This document shows, piece by piece, positions 23,385-34,500 of a DNA stretch of 64,000 nt. The translations under genes were made by a program, and so were the position numbers. The stretch covers positions 124,001 through 188,000 of the forward strand of contig VWYX01000345.1 in assembly GCA_013396525.1 (NCBI GenBank). The letters are read 5' to 3'. This stretch comes from Chaetorhynchus papuensis. Its lineage: Eukaryota; Chordata; Aves; Passeriformes; Rhipiduridae. The notes under the pieces are model-generated. The model saw only the letters and a list, made by a program, of their open reading frames with translations. It had not been told where the DNA came from and did no database searches. Each line of letters starts with the position of its first letter. Positions within the stretch are counted from its first letter, which is position 1.

Positions 23385-23943
23385 AGAAGCAGCATGGGAA
23401 CACTTTTGGAAACTGCTGCTCTTCAAAACTGCTTTAGCATGGGTCATTTCCAAAGGGCACAGTCCTTCAAGAATGGCCTGCTCCAGCATGGGTCCCCCTG
23501 TGGAGCCACAGGTCCTGCCAGGAGCCTGTTGCACTGGGCTTTTTGGACTGCAGTGTACCTTCACTACCATGGTCCTCCATGGGCTGCAGGGGTACAGCCT
23601 GTTTCACCATGGTCTTCTCCACAGCCTGCAGGGAAATCTGCTTTGGCATCTGAAGCACCTCCTCCTTCTTCACTGATCTAAGTGTCTACAGACTTGTTTC
23701 TCTCACATTTTTCTCACACCTCTCTCATACAGCTCCTACGCAGCATTTTTTACTTTTTCTTAAATATATTACCAAAGTGTTGCTGATGGACTCAGCTTTT
23801 GCCAGCAGTGGGTCCATCTTGGGGCCTGATGCAACTGGCTCTGTCCATCATGGGGACAGCTTTTGGTGTCTTATCACAGAAGTCATACAGGCAGCTTTCC
23901 TGCTACTAAAACCTTGCCACTTACACCCAATAAAAAGTGCCTA
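23385..23943 (+). mobile_element. Avian interspersed repeat, probably a solo LTR of an old endogenous retrovirus
   Basis: From memory of bird genomes, this stretch follows a widespread repeat. Recognisable parts in order are: AGCAGCATGGGAACACTTTT; several short degenerate sub-repeats built on CTGCTCCAGCATGG, CTCCATGGGCTGCAGGGG and ACCATGGTCTTC; CACCTCCTCCTTCTTCACTG; TTTCTCTCACATTTTTCTCA; GGGTCCATCTTGG; and CTACTAAAACCTTGCCAC. It ends in CCCAATAAAAAGTG, where AATAAA at 23929-23934 would be the LTR polyadenylation signal and gives plus orientation. No gag, pol or env remnant adjoins it, so it would be a solo LTR. The exact family and the 5' boundary are uncertain. ORFs over it (about 23325-23680) are by-products. 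Confidence 0.5.
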
Positions 23944-24190
23944 GGGATGCATTTCAAATGTACAAAATCTGAACATGATAAATGTTGTTCTCAAGAAAGT
24001 CTGACTTTTTACATTGCTTACAGAAGGATTCTGGACACTAAAACTGTCCAGGCCTGCCAAGATGAGAAGGACCTGCAGGCCCTTTGAGTGTGGCAGGGAA
24101 GCAGTGCCATATGAAACTGTGACTCCCCAGCCTGAACAGCATTTGCAAGGCACTCTTTGCTGTCCCACACCCTGGGATCTCAGCGCACTG

Positions 24191-24890
24191 ATAGAATCAC
24201 AAAATATCCTGAGTTGGAAGGGACCCACAAGGATCAATGAAGTCCAACTCCTGACCAGCACCATCCCCAGAAGTCACATCATGTGCCTGAGAGCATTGTC
24301 CAAACACTTGAACTCTGTCAGGCTTGGTGCTGTGCCCACTTCCCTGGGGAGCCTGTTCCAGTGCCTGACCACCCTCTGGGTGAAGAAGCTTTTCCTAATA
24401 TCCAGCCTAAACCTCCCTGACTCAGCTTCATGCCATTTCCTTGGGTCATGTCACTGGTCACCAGAGAGGAGAGATCAGTGCCTGCCCCTCCTCTTTCCCT
24501 CATGAGGAAGTCGCAGAGTGTGATGAGGTCTCCCCTCAGTCTCATCTTCTCCAGGCGGAGCAAGCCAAATGACCTCAGCTCCTCCTTGTATGGCTTCCCC
24601 TCCAGACCCTTCACTATCCTTGTGGCCATGCTTTGAATGCTCTCTAACAGCTTTTTATCTTTTTATACTGTGGCTCCCAAAACTGCCCCCAGCACTCGAG
24701 GTGAGGCTGCCCCAGTGCAGAGAAGAGCAGGACAATCCCCTCCCTTGCCTGGCTGGTGATGCTGTGCCTGATGTACCCCAGGACACACTTGGCCCTCCTG
24801 GCTGCCAGGGCACTGCTGACTCATGGTCAGGTTGCCACAGACCAGGACCCAATCTCCTCTCCATGGCTGTGATACAGAGTTGTGCTGTGC
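24191..24890 (-). mobile_element. CR1 LINE, 5'-truncated, antisense (J-type)
   Basis: The plus strand starts ATAGAATCACAAAATATCCT and GAGTTGGAAGGGACC, the complement of the avian CR1 3' end. It continues through GAGCCTGTTCCAGTGCCTGA, TCTGGGTGAAGAAGCTTTTC and CTCATCTTCTCCAGG. On the minus strand the last part of the reverse-transcriptase ORF survives in pieces: one frame reads GLEGKPYKEELRSFGLLRLE (within 24318-24629) and another, upstream, covers 24655-24864. Frameshifts and stops separate them, so no functional protein remains. The length of about 700 bases is typical of 5'-truncated copies. It lies about 250 bases after the LTR-like repeat. Confidence 0.93.
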
Positions 24891-25945
24891 ACCTCTAACA
24901 TGCTGGACTCTGTTCTTCCTGAGCAGTAGCAGCATCTGTGTACCTAAGACCAAGCTTCCTAAAGGCAGTCTTTCAGAGCTTTCTGTGTTGTTTTTGGAAG
25001 ATGCTTCAGTTGTCTGTGGCTCAATTTCCTTGTCTATGTATTTGTGAGTGCAAGAGGAAACTCGGGAATGCTTAAACGAGTGAGTTCCCAGAATGAAAGC
25101 TGCTATACAGACAAAGGCTTAAGTTTAAATTGCCCAGGGCAGGCATTACTGCTTATTTTTAAAATGGCACTCACTGTGAGCACTCTTCAATAATAATAGC
25201 ATTGACAATGAAAAATATACTTTGAAGCCTGTCAGTCTTATCATTCGGTTCACCTTGTGGCAGCACATTTCCAGTTTGAGCTGTGAACCTGCAAGCTGCT
25301 TTGCACAGATCTCTGTATGCTCAAAGAGCAGTTTGCAAGCCTGGGGCCATATATACTTAGAAATGAGGGAATGGGTTTTGACAAAATTTGGAATAAATTT
25401 GTTACTTTTCATGGGTCTCAGCATGACTTAAATAGTAGGTGGTATTGAAAGAGTACTGCTAGCTGGAGAAATTGCATGGGGCAAGTTCTTCTCCTGTATG
25501 AAAGTGAAAGGTACAAAACAAATGTGACTTCTTCTGCCATATAAATCTTTTGAAACAATGTATTCCACTGAAAACTGTAATTCTGTAAATGAAGCACAGC
25601 TAGAATGAAACCTTGTCGAAACTACGCCTTTGGCAGGACGAAAAATTTTTCCCTTTCTGTGTGTTTGCTCGGCATAGATTTACTCCCAAAAGACTGGCAG
25701 CACCATTTCCAATTCAAAAGTAATCTCTGATTTCCCATCCCGAAGGGATTAATAGAGATGAAGCCTGGCTCCACATTTCAGTGCATTATGTATCAGCCCT
25801 GCAAATAAGGAGAGGGTGGAAGATCAGGCTTTTAACCTGCCTCTGAGTAGTTCTTGGTGAGTCCCCTTGACAAGAGGCATGTGGCAGCTGCCCATTGTGG
25901 AACACCCTTCCAGTGTGTCCACTTCAAGCAAAGGCTGGCAGTTGG
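24891..25945. other. No gene recognised
   Basis: AT-rich DNA after the CR1. About 25620-25800 keeps a few CpGs (GTCGAAACTACGCC, CTCGGCATAG, CCCGAAGGGATTAATAG) and has the texture of conserved noncoding DNA. No exon is supported. Confidence 0.3.
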
Positions 25946-26641
25946 ATGCTGGAGCTCAGGGGGGCACAGCTGTGGGGACAGTGCCCTCTGCATCCATCCT
26001 CTCACCATGCTGGCGAGAGCTGGGGTTCCACCTGTCCACAGGGAAAAGTCCACAAAACTCCAAAGAGTTTGCTTCAGCCACAAGACAGTGTCTTTTGTTA
26101 TTTGGTTTGTTTTCTTGCTTGGGGCAGTATTATTTTAACACTTTGTGGGATGGCTCAGCTTCTCCAGGAACCAGACCTGCAGCCTCATTTGGAAGTCCTG
26201 GAAAAGATAAGTTTCCTTAAGCTGAATTTTAAAAAACCTGTGGAAAGAAAAAAAAACAAAGCAAGAAGAAGGGGGAGAAATAGGTACCTGAGTACATGTA
26301 GGGACAGAGGTTGTGGGGCACAGGTGGGGAGGGAGCCCATGGCAAGGTGGTGGGTGGCAGGTTCACAGGGAGAGGCTGCCCCTGCCCATCCTGCTGGGCT
26401 GCAGCACAAAGGCTCCGCCAGGAGCCCGGCCCTGGAGCGGGTGGCCATGGAAACCCTTCAGCAGGGCTGCCAGCCAGAAAGCCAGAAACCCTACCCCGTC
26501 ACTGGGGCCCACCAGAAAGTTGCTGGGGTTACTGGAGGGCAGCAGGGGGACGCAGGCTCCCAGGCCTGCCAGGAGCCCCAGGCTGCCCTCTTGATGCATG
26601 GCTTGATCTGCCTGAGGAAATGCCCCAAAGCAGCCGAGTGA
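25946..26641 (+). CDS. Long ORF of 231 codons, no recognised domain; doubtful gene
   Basis: This is the longest ORF of the window. The frame is open from about 25895, but the first ATG is 25946, in a weak context (T and G before it, C after). Residues 49-73 form one hydrophobic stretch (SVFCYLVCFLAWGSIILTLC) that could span a membrane. Residues 101-113 are strongly basic (RKKNKARRRGRNR). The C-terminal half is rich in Gly, Gln and Ala without a repeat or motif. The DNA is locally GC-rich (about 26290-26600) but CpG-poor, which lengthens chance ORFs in all frames; several overlapping ORFs exist on both strands. No splice sites, promoter islet or poly-A signal frame it. I regard it as probably non-coding, or part of a noncoding transcript. 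Confidence 0.12.
   Translation: MLELRGAQLWGQCPLHPSSHHAGESWGSTCPQGKVHKTPKSLLQPQDSVFCYLVCFLAWGSIILTLCGMAQLLQEPDLQPHLEVLEKISFLKLNFKKPVERKKNKARRRGRNRYLSTCRDRGCGAQVGREPMARWWVAGSQGEAAPAHPAGLQHKGSARSPALERVAMETLQQGCQPESQKPYPVTGAHQKVAGVTGGQQGDAGSQACQEPQAALLMHGLICLRKCPKAAE
26538..26552 (+). promoter_or_regulatory. CTCF-like motif
   Basis: GGCAGCAGGGGGACG shares the core CAGCAGGGGG with the vertebrate CTCF consensus (CCASYAGRKGGCRS) but deviates at the flanks. It is a single site found by eye in a GC-rich patch. Occupancy is unknown. Confidence 0.25.
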
Positions 26642-28369
26642 TTTTCTGGGTTAACAGAGTTTCCTTTGACCTTGGGTTTAAAATGTCCGACTCTTTTCCA
26701 GGGTGCTAATGAGGAAAAACTAAAGGACTCATGAGGGAGGAGGGGGAAGGGCTTCTCTTGGCTGGTGTTACTCTGGCACAGACTGGATGTCCTGCAGTAG
26801 ATATTAATAGTTAACAGGCAGGTCCCTAAATGCCGAAAGACCCAGGGAAAAGCTGCCATGCTCCTCCATGGAATTGGGATATTTCTTCTTCTTAAAGAGC
26901 CTTGTTAAACTGCCTTAGAATAACTCAAGCTTGACAAAGTGGAACTAATTGGCCTTCATTTTCCCAACCATAAAAAACTTTGAAATCAGAAGGATTTTTG
27001 AGGCAATGATATTCAGTAGAAAGAGTAAAGCATAAACCTTGATTTTAAGGAATCCAGTGTAATATAAAAAGTTGTAACTCTGCAGTCAGTGAGATGTCAA
27101 AACATCTGCTAGAAAAGCAAAGGCTGCAGGCCACCTCTCTGTCAAGGGTGGAGGTCGCCCATCTTCTCAAGTGGGCAGCAGAACACTTGAAATAAGAGGC
27201 TGTCTTGTGTATACACACACTCTTCCAAACTCCTCAGCGTGTCCCACCTTGCTTTGATTTTGAACAACATATTTAGGACTGTTTATAAATCCAGATATCT
27301 CCCTCTTGAAACACCACTGTTAATATCAGTTCTGATCTCTGTCTTCCAGTCTTTTAAACTGTTTTTTTTTCTTTTTCCTTTGAGGACAAGAATTTCAGAA
27401 GGTAATTATTTTCTTGGTTGGTGTTATTCTGTTTTAGCTCTTTTTTTCACAAATGGAGCAGATTTGGTAATTTCACTCTGCACAATTAGTGTGAGTTTCA
27501 GTGATCAAAAATTAATCTTGACATCATTATTTATTCCTACTCCAGGAAAGGATATGTCAAACCTAGAGAATCGGTTCAGCATTTGGCTAACCAAGACCAT
27601 AACCCAACCAAATCAACCTTTTCCCACCACTGAAAACAGGCTTAATAACCTTATTTTAATATAATTAAAAGTATCCACTTATTTTTTAAACTGTTACTTC
27701 AAGAAAATAAACTGGTATTCTACATTCCTGTTATGAACTGTGTCATTATTACGTACTTATGTTGTGGCTTTTAAAGACCTCAGAAAAAATTGAACTCTGT
27801 TAGTGTCTTCTTGTGCTCAAAGGTCCTGCATGGGAGACAGTTTATAGCTGGTCCCTGTTCCTAAGACCTACAGATATGCGCAGGTAAAGTGCAGAAGATA
27901 AAACAGATACAGAGAATTGAAATGAGAAGACCCAGCTACAGAAAGTCCAGCAGATAAGTAACGAAATTCAAGTTTCATTATGTGCAGGTCTGTACATTCT
28001 TGGTGCATTGTAACTATTCCAATTCCTTAATGGTAGTGTGGCTTCAGTTCGAATCTTCCACTTCAGCAGACTTTGTGTCTGAAGTTTCTTGAAAAATATC
28101 TGATTGAAATTCTAAGATGGAAACATCACATTAAGCACTGTCTGGACTGATTTTAAGCTTTTCATGCAGGATCACAGTGTCACAGCTACATATACTATTA
28201 CACGAGGACTGTTTTTCCTTAGAGAAATCACACACCATGTCTTCTTTTTATGTTCCCTATAAAGTGACCTATAGTTCCTAACAGAAATTAGCAGGTCCCG
28301 CTGATTTCAAAGTATTTAAAATTATCAAACTGAAGCCAAATCATGGAAGATTTAATGTGCCCTCAGCAT
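26642..28369. other. No gene recognised
   Basis: AT-rich. A frame open at 27239-27664 (141 codons, no ATG at its beginning) is hydrophobic in its first half and has no known domain. It is treated as chance. Confidence 0.35.
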
Positions 28370-28540
28370 GCACTTGGCAGAAAGGAAAGAAGTCATCGGC
28401 ACACATCATTGGATCCAGTTGTCCGCACTAAATTCGAGGATTTGCCTCGGCTTCTGCCACCCACACAATGCAGCGCTGACCCCTAGGAATTCAGCATTAG
28501 TGCAGGGGAGTCACTGTAACCTCGCCTCACGATGCAAAGG
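28370..28540. promoter_or_regulatory. CpG-retaining stretch, possible conserved element
   Basis: About seven CpGs survive in 170 bases (CATCGGCAC, GTCCGCAC, ATTCGAGG, CCTCGGC, CAGCGCTG, CCTCGCC, CACGATG), while flanking kilobases have almost none. The stretch is too GC-poor to be a CpG island. Retained CpGs in such a setting suggest constraint or lack of methylation, as at enhancers. No ORF of note crosses it. Confidence 0.3.
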
Positions 28541-29029
28541 AAGGCACAAAAATTTGTTCAACACTGGCTGAAAAGGATTACCGAGTTCAGGTGAATTTCC
28601 ATTCTCACCATGAATGACTAAAGAAGGATCTTCACAATTAGACCTCAGGGGTACAAAACACTCAGGCATGTGGACTGGGGTTAAAGTTATCGAGGAGGCA
28701 GTCGGGTTGGGGTGGTGATTTTGCACTGTCTTAAGCCATTAGCACAGTCTGTGACCAGAAAACGACTTTCTGATCTGTCACTGTCTGGAGAGAACCTCTG
28801 GCTTTTGAAATGACAAGGCCCTCCTTCCATAAACCTATTTAACTTAAGCTTTTGTAAGTTTCTTTGGTGACTTTGACAGAAGTATCTATTCCATGCTTGC
28901 AATTTATACCAAGGTTTTGAATAAAGGATTAACAAGCAATTCCTGTTTTTTAAACATAAGTGTAATGTAGATGTCAATAAACCAAAGAGTAGAAGAGTAG
29001 AAGCTTTTGCAGATTACTGAAAGAAACAT

Positions 29030-29850
29030 GATGATCTATTAGAATTTACAACGTTTGTCAGGCACACAATAAAACAACTCCTTATTGGTTATTAATTCTT
29101 GGGAAAAAGAATTGTAACGTCAAAGGTGCTCAGTATGTTGTTTTCCAGAATAAGACCAGAAGTATCTTTTTTGGCTTATTAAAATGGCTTTCTGAGGAGG
29201 AATTAAATCTGCAAGGAGGTTCGGAAGTGAAAGTTTCCCTGTGAATTAAAGCGTGATAGCTTTCAGGAGTAACAAATACTTAATTAATGTGGGAGGGATG
29301 CCAGAAGCAGTTATTTTAAATACAAACTTGAAAGCAAGCACAGGAATTCCCCGAAACAAAGCTTTTCTGTTGCCATTTTCTGAGAACATGTTGTCTTACA
29401 GGCCTGTTTGGTAGGCTGGCATCACAGAGGCATCATTCTAATTGTCATTTAATAGAAGCTTTATTTTATTTCATTCTAAATCACTTCCATGAATCTCTCA
29501 TCTCCTAGCCCTGGCATTAAAGAGAATTCAAAATCAAACAAGTTACTCAAGAAAAAATTGTCCTTTGACAGAACTGGGGCTTCCGGTGCATTTTAATTTT
29601 TCTGCAGACTGCATGAGGTGGAGAGAGGGGCTTCTGTGTATTGACAGCTGATTTATTATTAAAGAATTTGCACAATAACTGATATAAAGGTTCAGGGTGA
29701 ATCTGCACATTTAGTATAGGTAGTGATAAATGAGTTTACATTTGTGAATACTGCAGAAGACAGAGCACTAATAACAGAATAATGGCTTTGTAAAAATCAG
29801 ATTTTCTCATGTAATTGTTGCAAGTACAAGCAGAGAAACAAACAGTTCTG
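29030..29850. promoter_or_regulatory. AT-rich block dense in homeodomain-type motifs, candidate conserved noncoding element
   Basis: The block has unbroken, non-repetitive AT-rich sequence with many known transcription-factor words: TTATTGGTTATTAATTC, ACTTAATTAATGTGG, TCTAATTGTCATTTAATAG, and TTGACAGCTGATTTATTATT, which joins a TGACAG (MEIS/TGIF), CAGCTG (E-box) and TTTAT (HOX/CDX-like) motif. There are no transposons or simple repeats, and no ORF over 60 codons. This texture is common in deeply conserved noncoding elements near developmental genes. Conservation itself cannot be tested here. Confidence 0.3.
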
Positions 29851-31339
29851 GCTCTTCATAGTGGTCATGCTACAGCAGTACACAGAAATTGCCAATAGCT
29901 GCATTTACCTTTTACTCATAAAGAGCTCATGTGAAGTTAATTAAATATCAGAAGTAAATTAACTACTTTATTTTCCTTACTTAACTACATTAATTAATCC
30001 TGGATTCAGTGAGAAGTGTTGCTATTAGCAAATGAGAAATGCAGTGGTGTAAATAGGTAGTGATCTGCAACATTCTACATTTTAAAATTCAAACGTAGAA
30101 ACCAGAAATTTTCATTAGTTCCCCTTACCTGCGTTTCTGATTGAGAAGATACTGTGAAGAGGAACACTTTTTTTTTCTATGAATTTCATTAGGCCTCATT
30201 TGTGTGTCATGTAACAGCAGAGAGCATCCCAATGATTCTAACTGCATTTGACAGACACTATTGGCAGGAGCACATAATGGCATCAGCAGAACCAGGCCTT
30301 ACTCATTCTTTCACAGGGTTTTCTGCTGTGCTCATTCTTCGCAGCACACTGACGAGAGGAACTGAAGCAGCTGTTCGGTTTTACAGATGGGTGACACAAG
30401 CACAGGGATACCAGGTGATAAGCCTAAAGTGTTTTGCAAAGCTAAGCCCATGCTTCAGGTCTCTTTGTTCCACCCCTGCTCTGGAGGTGCCAGTGCCTCT
30501 TCCCTAGTTTCATGGTGATGGATGTTATAGGAACACACAAACCGTGTGTCATCAGACCTCTTCACAGATATGCCCTTATCACAATGTCCTAGTTTGTCCT
30601 GGGATTGCAAAACATCTTTGATGCAAACCACTAATCAGAAATATGATATTGAAATTACATGGGTCAATATAGAAAAGTAGCTTAGTGCGTCCAGTGCAGA
30701 CTTTTTATGAGTATCTGTTTGCACTGTACTGCTCAGCACGAGTCATAATGTGAACATGCTGCTGCCTCTTTAGAGAGAGAATGGTTGACCTGCAGTATTT
30801 TGGCTGCGCAGCTTTCAGTTTGACGGTGCTCTGGCTTCATAGCATGCCTTTAATCCATGGGAAAGTTAGCAGCCAGGGGCAAACAACTGCTGGGAATGAG
30901 GAGCTATGACTTCAGCCCCCTCATGCCCAGGAGCACCTGGAACCCATTTCCCAGCTGAATTGTTCTAACCATTGGACAGGGTGGCTGGCCCACCGGTCAG
31001 CCAAAGAGGGTTGAGCAGACGTAGCTCTTGGTACCTTTTAGGTTGTGGAAAACCTCCCTGTTTGTCTTCGAACAACAGGGAATCTTTGGCATCTACACTT
31101 GTAAGCAAGAAAATTTCAGATCATGTCGGAAAGCCTGTGTTTAAGAATACAAGGAACTTTGTAATCTAACTGTAGTTTTAGGGGCTTCTGCTTTTTTCTT
31201 ATCTACCCAAACCAACTACTTATAAAAGAAGGCAGTTAAAATGTGGTGTCTATCAGGATAGTAACAATTTTATTGTCTTCTAGGTAGGTGTTTAGTTATT
31301 ATGAATTTGATTTTTTAACATTCTTTTTATTAAATACGT
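29851..31339. other. No gene recognised; possible MIR-type remnant
   Basis: A 101-codon ORF at 30202-30507 has no domain. Within it, GTTTTACAGATGGGTGACAC resembles the antisense core of MIR-type SINEs, at low confidence. The stretch from 30780 to 31170 is unremarkable. Confidence 0.3.
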
Positions 31340-31429
31340 NNNNNNNNNNNNNNNNNNNNNNNNNNNNNNNNNNNNNNNNNNNNNNNNNNNNNNNNNNNNN
31401 NNNNNNNNNNNNNNNNNNNNNNNNNNNNN
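31340..31429. other. Assembly gap (90 N)
   Basis: Ninety undetermined bases. The 11-mer AACATTCTTTT stands on both sides (31317-31327 and 31461-31471), and minus-strand translation shows KRMLK on each side of the gap. A local tandem repeat may therefore have defeated the assembly. Confidence 0.99.
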
Positions 31430-31519
31430 TTTTAATGTGATATGCTCATCTCTTATCTTCAACATTCTTTTGAAAATGAACAATAATTAACATTTTCATT
31501 GATCTCTGTAACTGCACAG

Positions 31520-31573
31520 ATGACAGAAGAGATATTCAGCCAGTGGGATCAGAATCTGACCTACAACAACAAG
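31520..31573 (+). other. Exon-like island, 54 nt, next to the gap
   Basis: The acceptor TCTGTAACTGCACAG is moderate and the donor AAG/GTCAGT is good. The length is exactly 54 bases. Two frames are open: one reads MTEEIFSQWDQNLTYNNK in phase 0, the other DRRDIQPVGSESDLQQQ. Both look protein-like, but neither matches a family I recognise. No partner exon is in sight. Confidence 0.2.
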
Positions 31574-34500
31574 GTCAGTTGCTGTTAGCTTAAGATTTTT
31601 GTTTTCTTTTTTTCAGTTTTATAATGTTCATGTAAGGTAGCTTGGAGCACAGAATCACGTATTTAATTTTAATTAAACAAGCAAATGTTCAGACAGTTTT
31701 TGTTATGAATTTTAATTTCTGTAAGCCAGGTGTAAATAGGATTCACAAGTTTGAATGACAGAGTTCTCTGATGTCTATAATCCTTTTAATTTGGAATATA
31801 TTAGCATTGGTTTGATTACAATGTATGAATACATATCATTATGAGACATCTCTGCTTCACTAACAGGCACAATTATTTAGCTTTCTGTTCCTGTGTATCA
31901 TGTAATACCGGTAATGGTCTTCAGTCCCTTATTCCTCATTACTACACACTCCTTTTACTCCATAACTTAATATGTCAATGTCAGTGCAATGTGATTTGTT
32001 TAGTGTGAAAGGATTCAAAGGGAACTGAATAAATTTCAAATATATTCACGTAAAACACATGGAACATTTTCGTAGATTTATATGGCTGCTATTCATACCA
32101 GACACATTTAAAAACCACCGACTGGTACTGTGTTACTCAATTATTTATTTATCCATTCTGGACTTAGGGATAGCTGCCTTTGATATGTCTAATCCATCCA
32201 TGGGTAGAACTAGAAGATTTTGATCTAGCTCATTTCCAGCAATATTGATGTCCACTAATATTTAGGATCAAGCTTGTGCATGCCCTCAACTAACTAAATC
32301 ACTGCACTACCCTTTCTTGTTCTAGCTATTTTCTGCAACTCTTCCTTAATGTAATTACTTCCTGTATTTAGGCAAAGTCACATGTTTTGTATTATGGCAC
32401 CTGCAGATGTTGTCTTTCCTTTGGGAGTGTAACAGTATCCTTCTCCATCATTCTCCTTAGCTGCAGAGGGACACCTGCAAGACTCCAACTCTCACTAGGT
32501 ATGAAGGAAAATGGAGGAAAAAATCTGTCTTCCCCACCTTCCTCACATAGGCAGAAGTTACAAATACACCTTTCATTCCTTTTCTGAAACCTCTGAGGTG
32601 GACCAAGAGCAAGTCTCACACAACAGAAGGCAAAAATGGTCTATATTCCGACTTTTCACCTTCACTGCTTCCCTCCGCTTCTTTTGGAAGGAGGAGAGGG
32701 TGTTGGTCTGTTACTTCCCTTCCTCTACCTTTGTGGAGCAGCTACCTGTCCTCCTCTAGAACTCTTTGGAGACTTGGCCAGGTAAGTTTGTTGCAGCTTC
32801 TTCACCCCTTGCAGAGAAATGATACTGAGAAAAGGGGACAGGAGTCACAGGAGACGCAAAATCCAAGAGGATGCCAAGTTCCCACAAACCAGGGGGCAGG
32901 CAGTCTGTAACAGTTCTAGGTGGCAGGAGAGGCAGCAAGATGTCAACCAGTTATGACTGCTCTTGTGTGCAGACCCAAGAAAGCCACTTCTGATTATTAG
33001 CACAATAACAACACTGAAATTTGGACTGCTTGTTAAGTTCAGTACAGTCAGCTAAGAGCGGGGAGGAAAGACATAGACACCTTATTTTAGAAATGTAATT
33101 ACCACTTAACAGGTTAGTCAACTATTGCATGTTTAGAATTGGAAAATATATGTTTGACAATATTACATAGCTATAAATGCGTAGTTTAGTTCTTCAACAT
33201 GAAAATTCTAAATAATGCTTGCAAAATTACATTAGCAATTCATTCAAATCAACTCCACAAAGCACAGCTAAGGCTGCAGAGAGGGAGTTCTCAAGCAAGA
33301 TGTTGAGCGGTGTGTGGCCTTGCACCAATCACTGGGGGATCAATCCCACATGTGACAGGCTGCCAGCCTAAGGAAGAAACATTGATCACTGCCCTCCAAG
33401 TGCTCTGGGAGCCAGTTTCCTACCCAGCTCACAGACCACCCATCTGGTCGTTTCTTGCCAGTTTGCCCAGGAGGAGCTGTGGGAATGAAGTGGTATAATG
33501 GGCTGACCTCCCTCTTCTTTCAGTAAAAAGTAAAAAAGCAATGCCAGAGCCTCTGGCAATCATGCTGTGCATGCAGAGTGAAGGAAGAAGGGCTGTGTGG
33601 GCATTTCCCCTGGGGCAGTGGGTGCAACTACTGACAAATGAAGTAGTGTGCATATAATTTACATAGGATTCCTCATATCGTGCTGCTCTTATGTTCATTT
33701 TTGTGTGACATCTGAGCCATAGAGTTTTCTCTGCACAAACATTCACAGAAAGTTAATTTTAATCATGCAAATAAGCAGTATTTCATAAACCTTTATTCTG
33801 AATTTGCACTTAAATGGTTGATTAAATTGGCATCCAGTTAGGAAACAGAAAAAACCCCAAGTGGCTAATGTAATTAATTGCTTTGAAAAATATTATTCAA
33901 ATTTTTCATATTCAAGATCAATAAGGAAAAAGTTAAAATCATATGCACACAGCAAGTTAAAATAATTTCTACATTTCAGAAAACTTATATTATTTGTGTA
34001 CATCTCATAATGTAAGAGGACTACTTAATTTTCTCTTCTGATTTTTTAAGGACAAGGTGTATCATTAAATGCCATATAAAAGAAAAAAAAAAACCCAAGC
34101 TTTGTTTTTTTCTTTTTTTTAGCTGCAAAGGGCTATGAGTAGTATTCTCTTAATTAATATGCTTATGGTAGAGACTAGTGAGCTCTTAGTCTTTTACTTA
34201 AGAACTTAATTTTACAGTCTTGAGGCGTATCAGAGTTTATCTGACCTTCATTGTAAAAGAAATGGTAATAATGTATATCTTAGATTTCCCAATTTTAATT
34301 TCCCAATCAGATTAATTTTCATTAGTTCTATGAACTATGTATCCCTAAACAGGAAGAAATATATTTTCTGTCAAATGCATGCTTACAAGCGCTCAATTAC
34401 TGACAAAGTTGCAATTAGGAATCTGACAGATGAGGGATTAATTCCCCAGAAATGGGACTTCTTCCTTCTTCTTGTTATGAACACATGCATATGGAGGAAA

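Noticed and set aside
23344..23681. Overlapping ORFs of 68-110 codons on both strands
   Set aside because: They lie over the LTR-like interspersed repeat. Their regular Gly/Cys/Ser-rich look comes from its sub-repeats.
24318..24864. ORFs of 69-163 codons on both strands
   Set aside because: They are the broken end of the CR1 reverse-transcriptase reading frame on the minus strand and its shadows.
27239..27664. 141-codon plus-strand open frame with a hydrophobic first half
   Set aside because: It has no ATG at its beginning, no splice signals and no family likeness. T-rich DNA yields hydrophobic translations by itself.
30586..30625. TGTCCTAGTTTGTCCTGGGA resembles the start of some avian ERVL-type LTRs
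   Set aside because: The resemblance stops after about 20 bases and no matching 3' end was found.
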